Assembly (NCBI GenBank): GCA_963854835.1
Contig: OY978528.1
Location: 37,663,757-37,727,756 of the forward strand
Length of the DNA: 64,000 nucleotides
Direction: 5' to 3'
Source of the DNA: Megamerina dolium
Lineage: Eukaryota; Arthropoda; Insecta; Diptera; Megamerinidae
Within the stretch, counting starts at the first letter, position 1. Every line of letters begins with the position of its first letter. The notes beneath the pieces were generated by a model that searched no databases, had not been told where the DNA came from, and saw nothing but the letters and a program-made list of their open reading frames with translations. Of this stretch, positions 21,240-63,871 are shown piece after piece. Position numbers and translations under genes: made by a program.

Positions 21240-23294
21240 TTTGCTGTAGTGTATTATTATTACTTGCCTTATATAATTTCTTATTGTTAGTTTTTATTTA
21301 AATTGATTTAAAATTATTCTCCATATATATTGTTACAATTCTTTCATTATCTCTCTTGCATTCACTACGGTTGCATGTTCAATCAGCAATTTTTTTTTGT
21401 ATTTAATTTAATTGTTGCACATTTGCAACATTTATCATTCTTGTATTTTGATCGTAAATTAACAATAATCATTCTAATATTTGCATTATGTGCTTTCATT
21501 ATGTAGTATTCAAAATCCCTTTAGGAGGAATACTTTGGGTCATATGTTGTATGTATGTGTATGTTATGTATTTAATAACAAACAATTATATCTATTGTTT
21601 TCGGTTTCTTTAAATACGTATGTACCTTACAATATACGACGAGTATTTCATATCGATTTTGCCTTCTTGTTTTATTATAAATACAATAATAATAATAATA
21701 GATAATAATGTGGAAATTAAGGTGTATTTGTGTATGTGTGTGTGTATGCGTGTGTGGGGAGAGTGTTTGTTTTTGTGTGCATGTGTAGTATATTTCTATG
21801 TGTTTACAAATTCGTTTCTTCGTTATACTTATCGTATGTATGTATATTCATTTGCTTTTTGCTGCATTTTACAAAACTATGTATGTTTCTTATGTATGTA
21901 AGTAGGTATTAAATTCTTCTTGTATCTTTGTATACTTAATCTTTGTTATATTGCAGAAAATTAACAGTAAACGTTTTCCTTGTATAGTTGTTGTTGTTGT
22001 TGTTGTTGTTGTTGTATTTTCAGTAGTTTTGAATATAACTACAAATTGTCATATTTACACATTTCATTATGCATTTGATTTGTATATGTATGTATATGTT
22101 TATTATGAATGCATGTAGATAATTGTTCAACATTTATTGCTTTGCTTGTTTGTTTTTGCATTCCTAGTATAGGGGCACGTAAATAATACGTATGCATTGA
22201 GTACAGTGAGTACAACCAAAATGCAAGCAAGTTCATTGGCCACAAAATGCTTCATAGTTGAGAAGATGCGCGAAGAAGCGAGCCGTCTGCATCGTTTAGC
22301 GTTCTACTCACATTATCAAACCAAATTATCGTCCGTTATACCTATTTCCAAAGAGCCCCTTTGCCTTATTTGGCATTCGTGTATTATCTAATACTATTAC
22401 TTATACAGCTTGTATGTAGTATTTGTTATAGCTTAAATCTATTGTTTTATTATTATTATTATTTTCTTTTAATATATAAATAATTCATTGTTTTTTGTTT
22501 TTTATTTCATTTATTTCTTCTCTTAATGCCTTATGCAATTTTTAAAATCCAGTATAAGAAATCTATGAGTCCTTACATTATTTAGCTTATATCATATCAT
22601 CATATCTTTCCTGTGTATAAAGTATTAAAAGTACATTCTCTTTTTTGTGTGTGATTTTTTTTTCTTCATCTCTTCGTTATTTATTTATTTGTAAATACAA
22701 TTTTACCTCACTTAATCAGGTTTTTATTATTTATATTAATTTTTTTTAGTATAGTGTAAAATATATATAAGATATTGTCAATATAGTGAAGGTGTTTGTC
22801 AGAAATTCAAACGCGCACGAAATACACTATGAATTCTTTAGTAGCAAAAATCTTGTCAAGTTGTTTTTGAAGAAGAAAAAGACTAAACAACAATTACAAT
22901 CAGGGGGGGGGGGGGGGTTGTGTTGGAATAAGGCCAGAACGAAAAAAATTAAAATCAGTTTACGATTCTATGTATCTAATTACGATAAAGGGGGTGAAAG
23001 TATTACACAGCTATATGAAAATAAAAAGTATTGTCCACCTGACGAGATAAAGTTTCTATGTGGATTTGTCGTCGGGTTGGTAAAACTCGATCAGGTCGCA
23101 TTTTGTTTGTAACTATTGAAACTTACATGCAGTTATTTGAAATCGCCTTCAGTCATTCGTTTTACACAAAAAGAAACTTTTTGCATAATCTTTAACTAGC
23201 AAACAAGAGACGGAAGTCACTCACAACAACTTCGATTTTGACATTATCGATGGTTTTCTCTGGTCACTGGTGTATTTAAACAGTGAAACTATGT
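21240..23294. other. AT-rich non-coding DNA with simple repeats
   Basis: It contains a GTT/TTG tract around 21988-22014, tgtatg-type repeats and a run of 15 G at 22903-22917. A less AT-rich stretch at about 22195-22390 has no clear gene. Open frames here lack splice or family support. Some of this could be extended 3' UTR of the minus-strand Rbp6 gene. Confidence 0.5.
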
Positions 23295-23307
23295 ATTCCG
23301 TTTAATA

Positions 23308-23674
23308 AAAAAATAAAAAAATAAATATGTGGCACTTGAAGCCCCAAACGGCTCATTGGCCGAGCTTCTCTTCCATTACTGTTGTGCGTCTTAAATTTTG
23401 GACAGTATTAGAATGGACCTACTTATTTTAGCCGGTTCCGAACGGCAGAACACTTGTGACATCACTTTTTCTGAGCTTTGTCACAGAGTTCTTTTTAGAA
23501 GCTTTTTCATGGCAAGTTGTTACTGTCGGAAGAATTGCCAATTGCTTGCCGACAGGTGGGTACCGTTCGAAAGAAAAATCTTTTCGATATTAAATTTGTT
23601 ATGCATCAGCCGGGTATTGAACCACGACCTACAGATCAGAAGGCGAACACACTAACCACTGAGCTACGGCACCC
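23308..23674 (-). mobile_element. tRNA-derived SINE, near full length, minus strand
   Basis: Read on the minus strand it starts tgccgtagctcagtggttag, continues through the same body as the 2840 copy and ends tgtggccaca-like/ATTT tail. The 13-bp duplication attccgtttaata lies at 23295-23307 and 23675-23687. The sequence is close to the 2840-3211 copy, so the family was active fairly recently. Confidence 0.87.
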
Positions 23675-23718
23675 ATTCCGTTTAATACTTACTGTAAAAG
23701 TTGTGAAAACTTGGACGA

Positions 23719-23931
23719 GCAGGCGAAATCACTCACTTGCTCTGTGAGTGCCCAGTTCTAGAGATGGAAAGAAAGAAGTTTCCAGAAATTACATTCTCGA
23801 CAAGCTTTCTCTCCGACTGTTCAAAGGTTAATTTGAATTATATCCTCATCATCATCATAGTTGCCTACATTTATCCTATAGCATTTGCCAAAGAGTATTT
23901 GTTGTGGCACATAAGAGTGGTGAGCTCTTAA
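23719..23931 (+). pseudogene. LINE remnant: C-terminal cysteine motif
   Basis: The frame through 23722 reads EITHLLCECPVLEMERKKF followed by TSFLSDCSKVN. This is the pattern of the Cys-rich C-terminus after the RNase H domain of insect LINEs (EHLLCxCPAL..R). It starts abruptly next to the SINE duplication and lacks the rest of the protein. Family placement is from memory. Confidence 0.5.
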
Positions 23932-24322
23932 AATATAGCCTGCTCATCATAATGATGCAAAGCCGTATAGATGCTCTAGTTCGTGATAATCTCCATGTTA
24001 GTTAGTTATCTAGTTGGTTATCTCCATTCATCGTTGTCGTATACAGTCGAATTTCTGTGAATCAGCTACTGCGACCCACCAACCAAACAAGCAAATTGAA
24101 TCATACTGCTCTTGAATATGGTTACAGAGTGCCCAAAATATCGTTGAACATTTTCTCTCAACATATTTACTCTCTATATCCATGTCTGGAAATTAATTTT
24201 ACGGACTTTGAACAAAGTACTAAAACTTAATAAACATTTTCTTTTCGATATCGGCGCCAATCTTCAATCTCTAAGTTGAAACATGTTCTATCCGACACAA
24301 AAGAATCATTGAAACCAGATAA

Positions 24323-24661
24323 ATTTTCGAGCAGTTATGCTGGAACAAACAAAGCATGTACATGCTTAATACTGATCGAATAGGGATGAAGGTAGATGGT
24401 AAGTATATTTGGGGAGAAAAATGACTGAAATCGGTTATACGATTCGCGGCTCTATAACTTATTTTCATATGTGTTTAAGTTTATTTTCCAGGGGACTTTC
24501 TTCAAATAGCAACGATAGAGAATAATTGTGTTAAGGAAAAATGTTGGCTAGCAAATATGAATAGTGATGGTGGTCATATATTTGGCGATGCGGTGAATCT
24601 TATTGAATTCTTCAACTTGCACCCATTGTTTTCATATGCCCGTGTTGTTAATGAAGTGTAA
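24323..24661 (+). CDS. Two candidate exons of an unrecognised gene, possibly a relic
   Basis: An open segment 24323-24398 ends at a good donor (GATG|GTAAGT). A second segment, 24492-24661, follows a pyrimidine-rich acceptor (TTATTTTCCAG) and reaches TAA. The phases fit (1 nt carried over) and the join keeps the frame open for about 82 codons: ...DRIGMKVDGDFLQIATIENN and ...GHIFGDAVNLIEFFNLHPLF. I do not recognise the protein. The upstream frame closes at 24320-24322, so it would need another exon or an acceptor near 24331. It could be the 3' end of a small gene, or a pseudogene or transposon piece. Confidence 0.35.
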
Positions 24662-25350
24662 GCAATGATTTTAATGCGATAATGGGTTCGCTTCAATCAA
24701 TTGCAGCGATGTTGATGTGTAAATACAAAACATTGCTTTCCTTCGATAATTGCAATACTACGAGTATATGTATGTATGTACGTATGAATGTATGTACTCT
24801 TATGTTATATATATTGCAGTTGTGTGTACATGTGTGTATGTAATACTAACAAGAAATGATATGTTCTTAAGTAAAAATTAATAATCGTTTTTACATGACT
24901 ACGATTAACATTGTAATATATTTTGGCGTAGATGTATTTTTTGTTTTTGTTTTTTTTTCATTATTTTTATTTTGGCCTAAATTGACTCAAAAGTGCGGAA
25001 GGGTCAAATCTCAATATCCAGAATAATGTTCTGGTTAAAGCTATGCTATTGCGCCGTTTGCAGCGCTCTGGAGAACAAAGTACTATTAATCAAGAAAAAA
25101 GACAAGAAATATTTCTCGTTCTCTATTTTAGTATTTAATTGACTAAAATTGATTTTGTTGTAAGGACGCATAATATACCAATTCTATCCAACGTATCAGA
25201 TGCCTTCGAGACGTTGAATTTTAGTTTTTAAAATTGATTCTCTTTTCTTTTTGCTAGATGAAGATTTTTTGTTTTTACATATTTTCTGTTTTTTTCTTCA
25301 TTTCTTCATTTTTGCATAACAGAGAAAATTTATCACCTGTTCCTTATGAT

Positions 25351-25370
25351 CACGTGTGTATGTATGTATG

Positions 25371-25423
<53 letters not shown>

Positions 25424-25446
25424 GTATTTATATATATATAAATACC

Positions 25447-25521
<75 letters not shown>

Positions 25522-25522
25522 T
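25351..25522. repeat. Compound microsatellite (TGTA)n(TA)n...(CA)n(TA)n(TG)n
   Basis: A tgta run passes into about 46 bp of TA, an interrupted ggtattta block, ACAC, a second TA run and a TG run, with partial mirror and inverted symmetry. The derived open frames are low-complexity artefacts. Confidence 0.9.
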
Positions 25523-25784
25523 TCTGTGTGTACCTTAGTTTTTGTTAGTTTTTTTCTTCAATTAGTTGCATTTTTAAGTCTGCTTATTAGGCAATTTTTC
25601 AGCTGTCTTACCGGTTTTATTTTACTTCGTGTATTTGTATGAAAAACGCCTTTCTCCGTGCATAGAATATCGCCTTCAAATCTGTATTTGGAAATGGCTG
25701 ATCATGCATATGTTTTGGTATATGTGTTTGTGTATTATATTTATACAAATTTGTAAAAATACTCTCCTCTCTGATTACTTTTGA

Positions 25785-25828
<44 letters not shown>

Positions 25829-28800
25829 ATATTGTAACGATTTTAATTAAACATACTTAGTAAATTAAAATTTCTTTTATTTGAATATATCAGATATTAA
25901 TTTGCCATTTTTGACATTACCATATACAGTAGTAGTATACACAAATAAACTATATGGCATCATATTTCTGTTTATACATGCTATGTATTATATTATCTAT
26001 GTAGTATGTATGCATGTCATTCTTCTTCTCAGTTTAATATAAATCCTTGTCAAAAATTATGAAATAAATGTCAAATTTTTCTCTTACAATAATATGTATG
26101 TATATATATTATTATCTTCTTATTACGTTATACTTTTTCTTGATTAATAATTTTTACCTATTCGCATTGCAATTTTTGAGTCATACATAATTATAATGCA
26201 AATTAAATATCGTATCAGACAGTCACTTAGTTTTTTTTTTCTTATTTTTCTTGTTCATCTTCATTTTCCAATTTTCAATATTATTCGATAGATAAATGTA
26301 TGTTGTGTATATTTGTATATAACCTTATATTAAATTGTATCAATATGTATTTATTTGTTGTTTTGAATTATTGCTTTTAGAACATGTTTTGAAATGTACT
26401 CATACATATCTATAAATATGTAGCATGTAGCATAAGTGTGTACATATGAGTGTGTCACTTATTACTTATTATTAGATTTATCTCTAAATATATATATATA
26501 TCTGTATGTATGTATATTTTTTATATTAAATTAGTTTTCAACAGCCGCGCGTTAGTGGCGTTTTCAAGATGTTGCAAGAGCCATCTACAAATTGTACTCC
26601 TTAAAGAGGAGATTGCAAACAATTGCTTATACCGAATTCATTTTAAAGTAAAATTTTGTGTTTGATCTCAAATATGCACTAGTATGTATATTATTTTTTT
26701 CATTATGAACATAATATTTTGGTCAATTATCATCATCATCATGATAAATCTAGACCTAATTCGCATTCGCTAAACTGCTGCTCATATTGTACATATATTT
26801 TGGGCGCCATTTCTCAACGTGCATCAAATAGAGATAAACAATCTCAATCACTCCAATACTCAATTTCGTATCATCTCTCGTTTGCGTCTATGTCCGTGTA
26901 CAATAAAATAATAAGTAGGTAATCACAATAATATGAAAAGTAAATGGAAATACTGTTCACTACATACTGGTGTCTATGTATTATATGTACGTGTGAGAAA
27001 TTCGATCATGACAATTATAGTACCTAGTTATACAAATCAACTTATGCTTTTTCAAGAATGTGTCTCTTCATATTACCACCTACCAAGTATATGTGTAAGG
27101 TATGTATACGACTATACTTAATTATATATTGTATATGTATACTATAAATATGTATGCATATGCAGATGTGTAGCTTTTTAGTTGTCGTAGGTAGCATTCA
27201 TCGCTTTTGTTTAATATAAGTATTTTACTTTTTTTCTTCTCTATTATCATTGTTCATTGACTTATGTATGTATGTATTTATTAGGTTCCATTTTGGTTTA
27301 AATATTGTTGTTTCTTAATACAGTAAAATTTTATTTTAATATTTTTATTTATTAGCAAAATTTTTGCTTATTGTTTTGTATGTATAGTAAATGTGTTTGT
27401 TGTATGTTGTATCATATTTGTGCTGTACTATTAAAATTGGTGTTTCAAATTATTAACATTTGGTTTTCATATGTTGTTGTTGTAATTGATTCTGAAAGTG
27501 AATAGGATGTTTGGCCAATATGCCTGTCCTCTGTGCACGGAATTATGTTACATATGTATGTATGTATGTATATATGTAAATGTGGTGTTATGGTTTTCTT
27601 TTTTCTTTTTTCTTTGTTCGCAGATTGTATATACTAAGTAGATCATATAGTATATAGAAAACAAATATTCTATATATATTTATATACAATCTAAGTATGT
27701 TGCATAACTATAGCAAATAATTAAATTTTTTGTCAAAAATTATTGTAAACAAATTATTTAAACATCATTAAAAAAAATAAACTAAAATATAGGAATCTAC
27801 CATTATAAAGAAAAAATTGTATTTCTGCAAAACAAAACAAAAAAAAACCGATCGCAGTAGAAATCCTTGTAATTTCTAATCCGAATGTGATAAAAAAGCA
27901 AGAGGATTTTCGAGAAAAAAAGTCCCCAACTGATACAAAAATACTGGCGGGCTTTCAGGAAAGAACCACAGTACTTTATTAAGTAGACTTTTGGTAGTGG
28001 TTCACTAAAAATGGTAAAGTCTAATAGTTGACGTAATCAATTGTCAAATTTGTTCAACGACAATCGAAGTTGGTATTCGATATCAAGCACAATTTTGTTT
28101 CTCCCAACCTCGTCAGTTAAAAAAATACCTAAAATTTTCTTTTTATTTGGAATACCAAAGTATATTTGCACTCAATGAATGAATTTGACCATATTTTCAT
28201 TCTGATAAAAAAAAATTGTTTAAAAACTATATACGTAAAACTTATTTATTTAAGTGTACTTTCTTTATCCATTTTTTGTAACGTGACGCAAAAAACATAA
28301 AAAAGATTTTTGTTTTGAATTGGTACTACCCCATCAAAATCGTCAATTCTGTAGATAAATTCAATTATGAGTAACTTATAACATCAAGGAATACTGGCAC
28401 AATTAAATCTATTCAAGCAAATGCAACTTTAACAAGTTATTAAAAATTAATTTGATAAAATTGAAAAACACACAAATGTAATGTTCGTTATGAAACGAAG
28501 AGAGGAGTACGTTCAAATAATTTGTATGATAATTTTTGCCAAAAAATTGTTCACGGTACTACAATTATGCAACGTACTATATGTAATGAATGTTCGTATT
28601 TGGCAAATGCTTAAAACAGAAAAAAGAAGAACAAAAAGTATTTCTTAACTGGTAAATTCTTATTATTTGTCTTGTTTTTGTTTTGTTTTTATTTTTAATT
28701 TAGTACTGTCAGTATTGACATAATTGAGATTTGGCTAACCAATGTCTCATCTGAATGAAGTCATTGCGTCCATCTGTCCTTTTGTCTAACTATGTATCAT

Positions 28801-29605
28801 ACTAGTACGCACGTCACGTTCATCAGCATAATTGCTAAGTGAATTTGTAGTACATACATTGGATCTAGTGCAACATAATTGATTTTCGATTTTAATTAAT
28901 CGGCGATTTTATTTTTAAAATTTTCATTTATTCATTTATTTTTATTTAAATAACACATTTGCCTAACTATTTGCTAAATATCAATTGATTATATTTAACT
29001 TTAACGCAAATCCAACAATTTCAATTACCAACGAGCGCAGAACTTTCTAACTAGAATGATGATGCCACATCCAACTTGTGTGCATTTCTGCAATTGTGTT
29101 TGTGTTACTATGTGTGTGTGTGTGTCAGTATGTGCTCCCTTCTAGTAGTTATCCTTTTCTTATTTGATTTAATCATCATACATAGTTATTATTGTTAAAT
29201 TGTATGCATGTCTTTACAAAGTTTATCCTTTTTCAAATACAATATATGTATGTATATAATAAAAACTGTAATTTCATTTTGCTCTTAAATAATCCCCTTG
29301 TCGTTATACAATACAATCTTGTTTGTTTGCTTAGAAATATATGTAATCTGTATACCTAGGTATATGCTCTTGTCCACTTAAATAATTATTTTATATCATC
29401 AATGAATTTTCTTTACTTATGTACTATTATAAATAATAATTTTCCTATTTGTTGCATTCGAATGTTGCTCGATGAATGCTGTGGAGACACATTATTCAAA
29501 AATTGATGACATGTTGCCCAGATATGACTCGCAAATACTGTGCTCATATATATAGTATATATGCATGTTGTATTATATACATATATATGTACATATATAA
29601 ATACA

Positions 29606-29615
29606 TATGTATATA

Positions 29616-29697
<82 letters not shown>
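29606..29697. repeat. TA microsatellite
   Basis: A run of TA of about 70-90 bp with few interruptions, preceded by tatatgtacatatat-type imperfect units. Confidence 0.9.
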
Positions 29698-29700
<3 letters not shown>

Positions 29701-30057
29701 GGTTCTCCTTTTTCTCCTCTTCTCTCTTCATTATCACCAATTAGCGATATTTATACTTTTTGTTTAAGGTTTTAAGGTTTTTACCAGACATAGTAGCTGT
29801 GCTGTACTTCTTATTGTTGCTTGTTACAAAAATTATTATTATTATTATTATTAAGTATTCTTTATATAATTGCATGAATGTATGTATGTATATGTGTATA
29901 TGTATATTTGTATATATTTATATATTTATATATTTATATATATTTATATATGTATGTTTATATAGTTAATATTATAAATATGTAATTTGGTGTGTTCGGT
30001 TGATGTAGGCTTCTCTTAAGCGGATTCTGTGTTGTGTTGCGGTCGGTCGGCCACTTT

Positions 30058-59731
<29,674 letters not shown>

Positions 59732-60741
59732 CTGCAATGAAAAAATAAATTGTTATTGCTCTGATGTTTATTGAAGAGAATAGAAGAAGATCATAATAGT
59801 GAAAACATCATATATAGTGTGTATGTATGTAGGTAGCATACCACATCTAGAATTTTGCACGTATGTATAAGTACAATAAAGGATCAGAAGAGTTAAATCA
59901 TTCCTAATATTTATTTCTATATAATAAAATAAAGTGATTTATATCGGATGCCTGTATGAATTAAACAATGTTTTAAATCTTACATACTTACATAGCGATA
60001 GACACCTTTCCGATGGCATGAGCTCCTACTGTTTTGTCAGAAGCTAATGGAAAACATTCACCTTACACTTTTCTCTTTTCAAAACTATTTCTAACTACAT
60101 TTGTGCATTTAGATTGCCTCTTTTCAAGCATGGGGCAATTTAGGTGAACTTAAAGCCAGGCAGACATCATTTTAAAAACAATTCCAGATGAAATTCACTA
60201 ACACTGAACACCATGTTATATATAATATTAAATATTTATGAAAATTTTTTACGATTTTTACATACACACGAGTACATATACTATAATTGAGTTCAGTAGT
60301 ACACAAGAAGGACACCTTCATTACATAATAGGGACAAAAATTGAATACGATAATCTTACAGGGGCAAATATATAGAAATATAAGAAAGAAATGTTTATTG
60401 TTGTTATGCTAAATTTGTCATGTAAATTCGTGTGCTTTCGCTAATTAAAATGAGACGCTATTTTTCGAAATTTCTTGAATACATTAAGTAATTTTGTTTT
60501 AGGGAGGATATATAAAGTACATAAATTTTTCAAAATAACTTATATGTAAATTTGAAATTCACAAACTTGTAAAGGTGAAATATGCTCTTTCTCTCTCTCT
60601 CTCTCTGTTCATAATTTCCAAAAGAAAATCAGCTAAAAAGCGAAAAATGTGTATTCTTGATATCGAATGAACAATATGTCGTAGTAGCGAATTTATGTTT
60701 CAAATATCAATGCGTCTCTGGTGGTAGTAGCAATCACTTAC
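59732..60741. other. Rbp6: Rbp6 intron with CT microsatellite
   Basis: Contains a CT run at about 60588-60607; otherwise unassigned. Confidence 0.5.
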
Positions 60742-60783
60742 CATGGCTTGTTGTTGTAAATTCAATAAAAATTCACTCAAGTG
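60742..60783 (-). CDS. Rbp6: Possible alternative first exon of Rbp6
   Basis: On the minus strand a Kozak-like GCCATG ends exactly at a strong donor (CATG|GTAAGT, 60741/60742). Joined to exon 59683-59731 it gives ATG directly followed by IEDAMLMF in frame. It could supply the start of a short isoform lacking RRM1, or be a 42-nt internal exon after a tcgtAG. An internal exon there would disrupt RRM2, so a first exon is likelier if it is real at all. Confidence 0.3.
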
Positions 60784-61074
60784 CTACGAATTTGATAGTA
60801 ACACAAAAACAATTTAATAGCCGTAAATGAAAACTGATTTTCGACTAGCAATAGAATTCTAATAGCTAATCGCTTGTAGGCAAATAATTGTATGATTGAT
60901 ATCAGAAAAGTTTTCAGCATTTTCTTTTCTAGGATGGTGTTTAATATAAGAGCAAATGTCTGTTCATTTGTTCTACTACAACGTTGAAAATGTGTACAAT
61001 GATTCATCATTACGAATTTCATGTCATTTTGTCAGTAATACAATATCAATTCGTACCGCCAGCAGCTAATTGAT

Positions 61075-61262
61075 TAAGTTAGATTTTGTTGAGGTGGTTG
61101 TACGCTTGCGCGGACTCACCCTATTTAACTTAGGAACCAACTCGAGCTTGGAGTAAACCGCAGAATGTTCCTCAGCTGACGGTGAGCCAGCTCGGTGGGA
61201 TTATGAATAAAGTAAGGTGAGTTATGGACTCTGGTTCTTCCTCGTTGCCGCAGCCGCAGTAG
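61075..61262 (-). pseudogene. LINE remnant: Cys-rich C-terminus
   Basis: The minus strand reads DYCGCGNEEEPESITHLTLF, then a decayed continuation with stops (LTVS, GLLQARVGS, YNHLNKI). This recalls the CxxCGxEEExExxxHLLCxCP motif after the RNase H domain of insect LINEs. Assignment is from pattern only. Confidence 0.4.
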
Positions 61263-61677
61263 TCATGTTTAGAATTTAAGTCAAGTTTAATTTTCACAGT
61301 TATTTGTAGTTATAATTTGATATTCTCAACTAGTGTTGATAATAAGGTGATTCCTATATACTCACACATTTTACGCTATCTTGGAAAAATTTCGAGGCAA
61401 ACCTGACGGGCAAATACTATAACAAAATATTTTAGTGATTTTTTAAACTGTCACAATGCATGTATTTGGAAAAAAAATCAATGCTGATTCTACATATTTC
61501 AAAGGAATTCTGGATGAATTGTCAATTTACTGATTGTTGCAATTGCTTATGATCTAATTGGATGTATTGATGGAATTGTTTACTTTCCCAGTAAGAATTA
61601 TCCAGCAACGAAATATTAGAGAGTAAGAAAGAATTCGCTCTCAAACAGAAAAATATCCAAAAAATTAAACAAACTAA

Positions 61678-62670
61678 ACTGTGACTAATTTGCTTGAATT
61701 TTCTACCAGTGTAATTAAAGGCTCTACTCGTGGTCTCCAAACTGATGTAATTTACACTGATTTTTGCAAGGCTTTCGATAAAGTTAACCACGACTTATTG
61801 CTAAAAAAAACTTGATTTAATTGGCCTTTCTAACATATTTGTAAACTGGATTAGATCCTATCTAACCAACTGCTCATAAAAATTTCTATTCAAAAGTGAA
61901 ATTTCCAAAAATATTATTGTTCCTTCTGGCGTCCCCCAGGGAAGCCACCTGGAGCCAGTCCTCTTCTTACTCTTCATAAATGATCTTCCATCATCTATTA
62001 TGCACTCAACTATTTAATGTTTGCAGATGATGTCAAGCTTTTCATGACACATTATTCATCGGCTTTTCAAACATGTTTGCAATCAGATATAGACTCTCTT
62101 TCTGAATGGTGCTCAACTAACCAAATGGTCTTAAATTTAGATAAATGCAAATTCATGACTTTTTCACGGAAAAAACCTTTAGTACATCAGTTTTCTCTTG
62201 ATGGCCAGCAGTTAAAGCGTGTTTTTAGTTTTATTGATTTCGGTATTACCATGAATCCCAAACTTCGTTACAATTTGCATATAAATTATTGTGTTAATAA
62301 GGCCAAAGGTGTGCTGGGCTTCATTAAGAGATGGATTCTGGAGCATGCTTCCATTTTCTGGAACCCTCAATATAGTTGCTATATTAATAATTTAGAATCT
62401 GTTCAGAAGCAGTTCCTGTTATTTGCCTTGCGCTCCTTTAACTGGGACCCTTCAGTTAACCTTCCACCATATGAAAACCTCAAACATTTAGCATTGCCAA
62501 CACTTAAAAGTAGAAGAACGATGTTAAATGCTTGTTTCGTTATTAAATTACTTAAAGGTAAAAACGAATCTCCGTTTTTGCTTTTTGAGCTAGATTTATT
62601 TGTGCCAATCCGTCCGTCGAGAAATTATAATGCAATAAGCTGTCAATGTGTAAAAGTAACTTTGGATTAA
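61678..62670 (+). pseudogene. LINE remnant: reverse transcriptase core and C-terminus
   Basis: Shifted frames give TVTNLLEFSTSV, DVIYTDFCKAFDKVNHDLLL, IIVPSGVPQG, PVLFLLFINDLPSS and the active site MFADDVKLF. The last frame, 62017-62670 (217 codons), continues through MVLNLDKCKFMTFSRKK, VNKAKGVLGFIKRW, then after an apparent deletion ILEHASIFW, LESVQKQFLLFALRSF and SRRTMLNACFVIKLL. It is a different lineage from the LINE at 50-54.5 kb (Jockey/CR1-like). The endonuclease and the start of RT are absent. Confidence 0.8.
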
Positions 62671-63186
62671 TTAGTCCTGTGAGAAGCATGTGTAAAGATT
62701 ACAATAACAGTTATTAATTTATTGATTACCACATTTCTTTGCATGCTATAAAATCATCAATTCTGATTGTGAATATCAATTTTAATACCAAATCAATATC
62801 AAGAGGAAGCGATTGCAAACAACTCACCTCAAAACACATACTTTTTTTGTAGAAAACTGGTTCAAACGACTTCAATTAACTAATAAAACCTAATTTTAAA
62901 ACCTAATCTATTGGTAATTTGTTATCATCTTATATTTTTAAATTTATGCAAACTTCAAGAACATTATGTTGTTGTCATATGTGTTTCAATCACATGTTTT
63001 TCTTGCTTGCAAATTCTTACAAGTAAAAATTTATCCAGTAAATACTTGTAAGTTCTCTCACAGCGAACTGTCATTTTAAGCTCTCATTTTATTAAACATT
63101 GCAAGTATTTTGGTGTTAACAAACACCATTTGACAACAAATAATTATAATTTGTACGAATTTTCTGTAAACAAACGCACCTATCGT
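62671..63186. other. Rbp6: Rbp6 upstream intron, unassigned
   Basis: AT-rich; nothing recognised. Confidence 0.5.
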
Positions 63187-63200
63187 CAACAAGACGTATC

Positions 63201-63871
63201 TTTTTTTTTTTTCAAGCTTTATTTATTGGATCTTTCTAAAATTACTTAGAAACTAACAATAAGTGATCAAATCTTGCAAACTAACTAAAATTATGTGATA
63301 TTCCCAACGTTCCATCACAATTTGTTGAGTCGCGAGGTACAGCAATTTCACAGCATATTCAGTATGTCTTTTCTTTTTAATCGACGATGCCCCGTGCTCA
63401 GCAACAATTGCCTAGCAAGGGGATTCGGATGACTGTGTAATTTTTGAATGTAGCTTCTGCAGGACATTGCAACTTCCTCAGAAATTCCTCATATACCAAG
63501 GCGCGTTTACAATAATTCGCAGACACTTGGATTGTATTCGCTGCAATTTTTCGATATTTGAGAGAGATGCGGTGCCCCAAAAATGAATACCATAAGTCCA
63601 GATTGGCTTCAGGATTGCTTTATATAATAGCACTTTGTATTCGAGATTCAACTTTGATCTTTTGTGTAACAGCCACCATAACTGATTAATTTTAAGCTTG
63701 ATCTGAGTTTTCTTTGCCTCTATGTGATTTTTCCAGGTCAGTCTTCTGTCGAGGTGAATACCCAAGTACTTTGTTGAGGAACATTTTGGAACTGATTGGC
63801 CATTAATTCTAAGTGGGGGACATGTATCTGGCCTTAGCGTGAAGGTTACATATACGCTCTTTGATTCATGA
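63201..63871 (-). mobile_element. 5'-truncated copy of the Jockey-type LINE
   Basis: It matches the 3' end of the LINE at 50131-54489 (from about 50160 to 50850) with scattered changes and a ~34-bp deletion near 63485 that shifts the frame. The poly(A) tail is a T run at its left end. It is flanked by caacaagacgtatc (63187-63200) and caacaagacttatc (63872-63885), a 14-bp target duplication with one change. It encodes only the last part of RT (YLGIHLDRRLTWKNHIE). Confidence 0.87.

Larger units (their letters stand above)
24662..30057. other. Long AT-rich non-coding stretch, possible Rbp6 3' UTR and downstream DNA
   Basis: No supported exon was found on either strand. It contains several TA/CA microsatellites, tgta repeats and numerous AATAAA-like motifs. 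Since the Rbp6 stop codon lies at 30058 on the minus strand, the part adjoining 30057 must be its 3' UTR; how far it extends cannot be told. Confidence 0.55.

Noticed and set aside
22786..23112. 108-codon frame containing a poly-Gly run
   Set aside because: The Gly run is the 15-G tract; the rest resembles no protein and has no exon signals.
25258..25548. 96-codon frame of repeated Tyr-Ile
   Set aside because: Pure translation of TA and CA microsatellites; the same holds for frames at 29.5, 41.6 and 45.6 kb.
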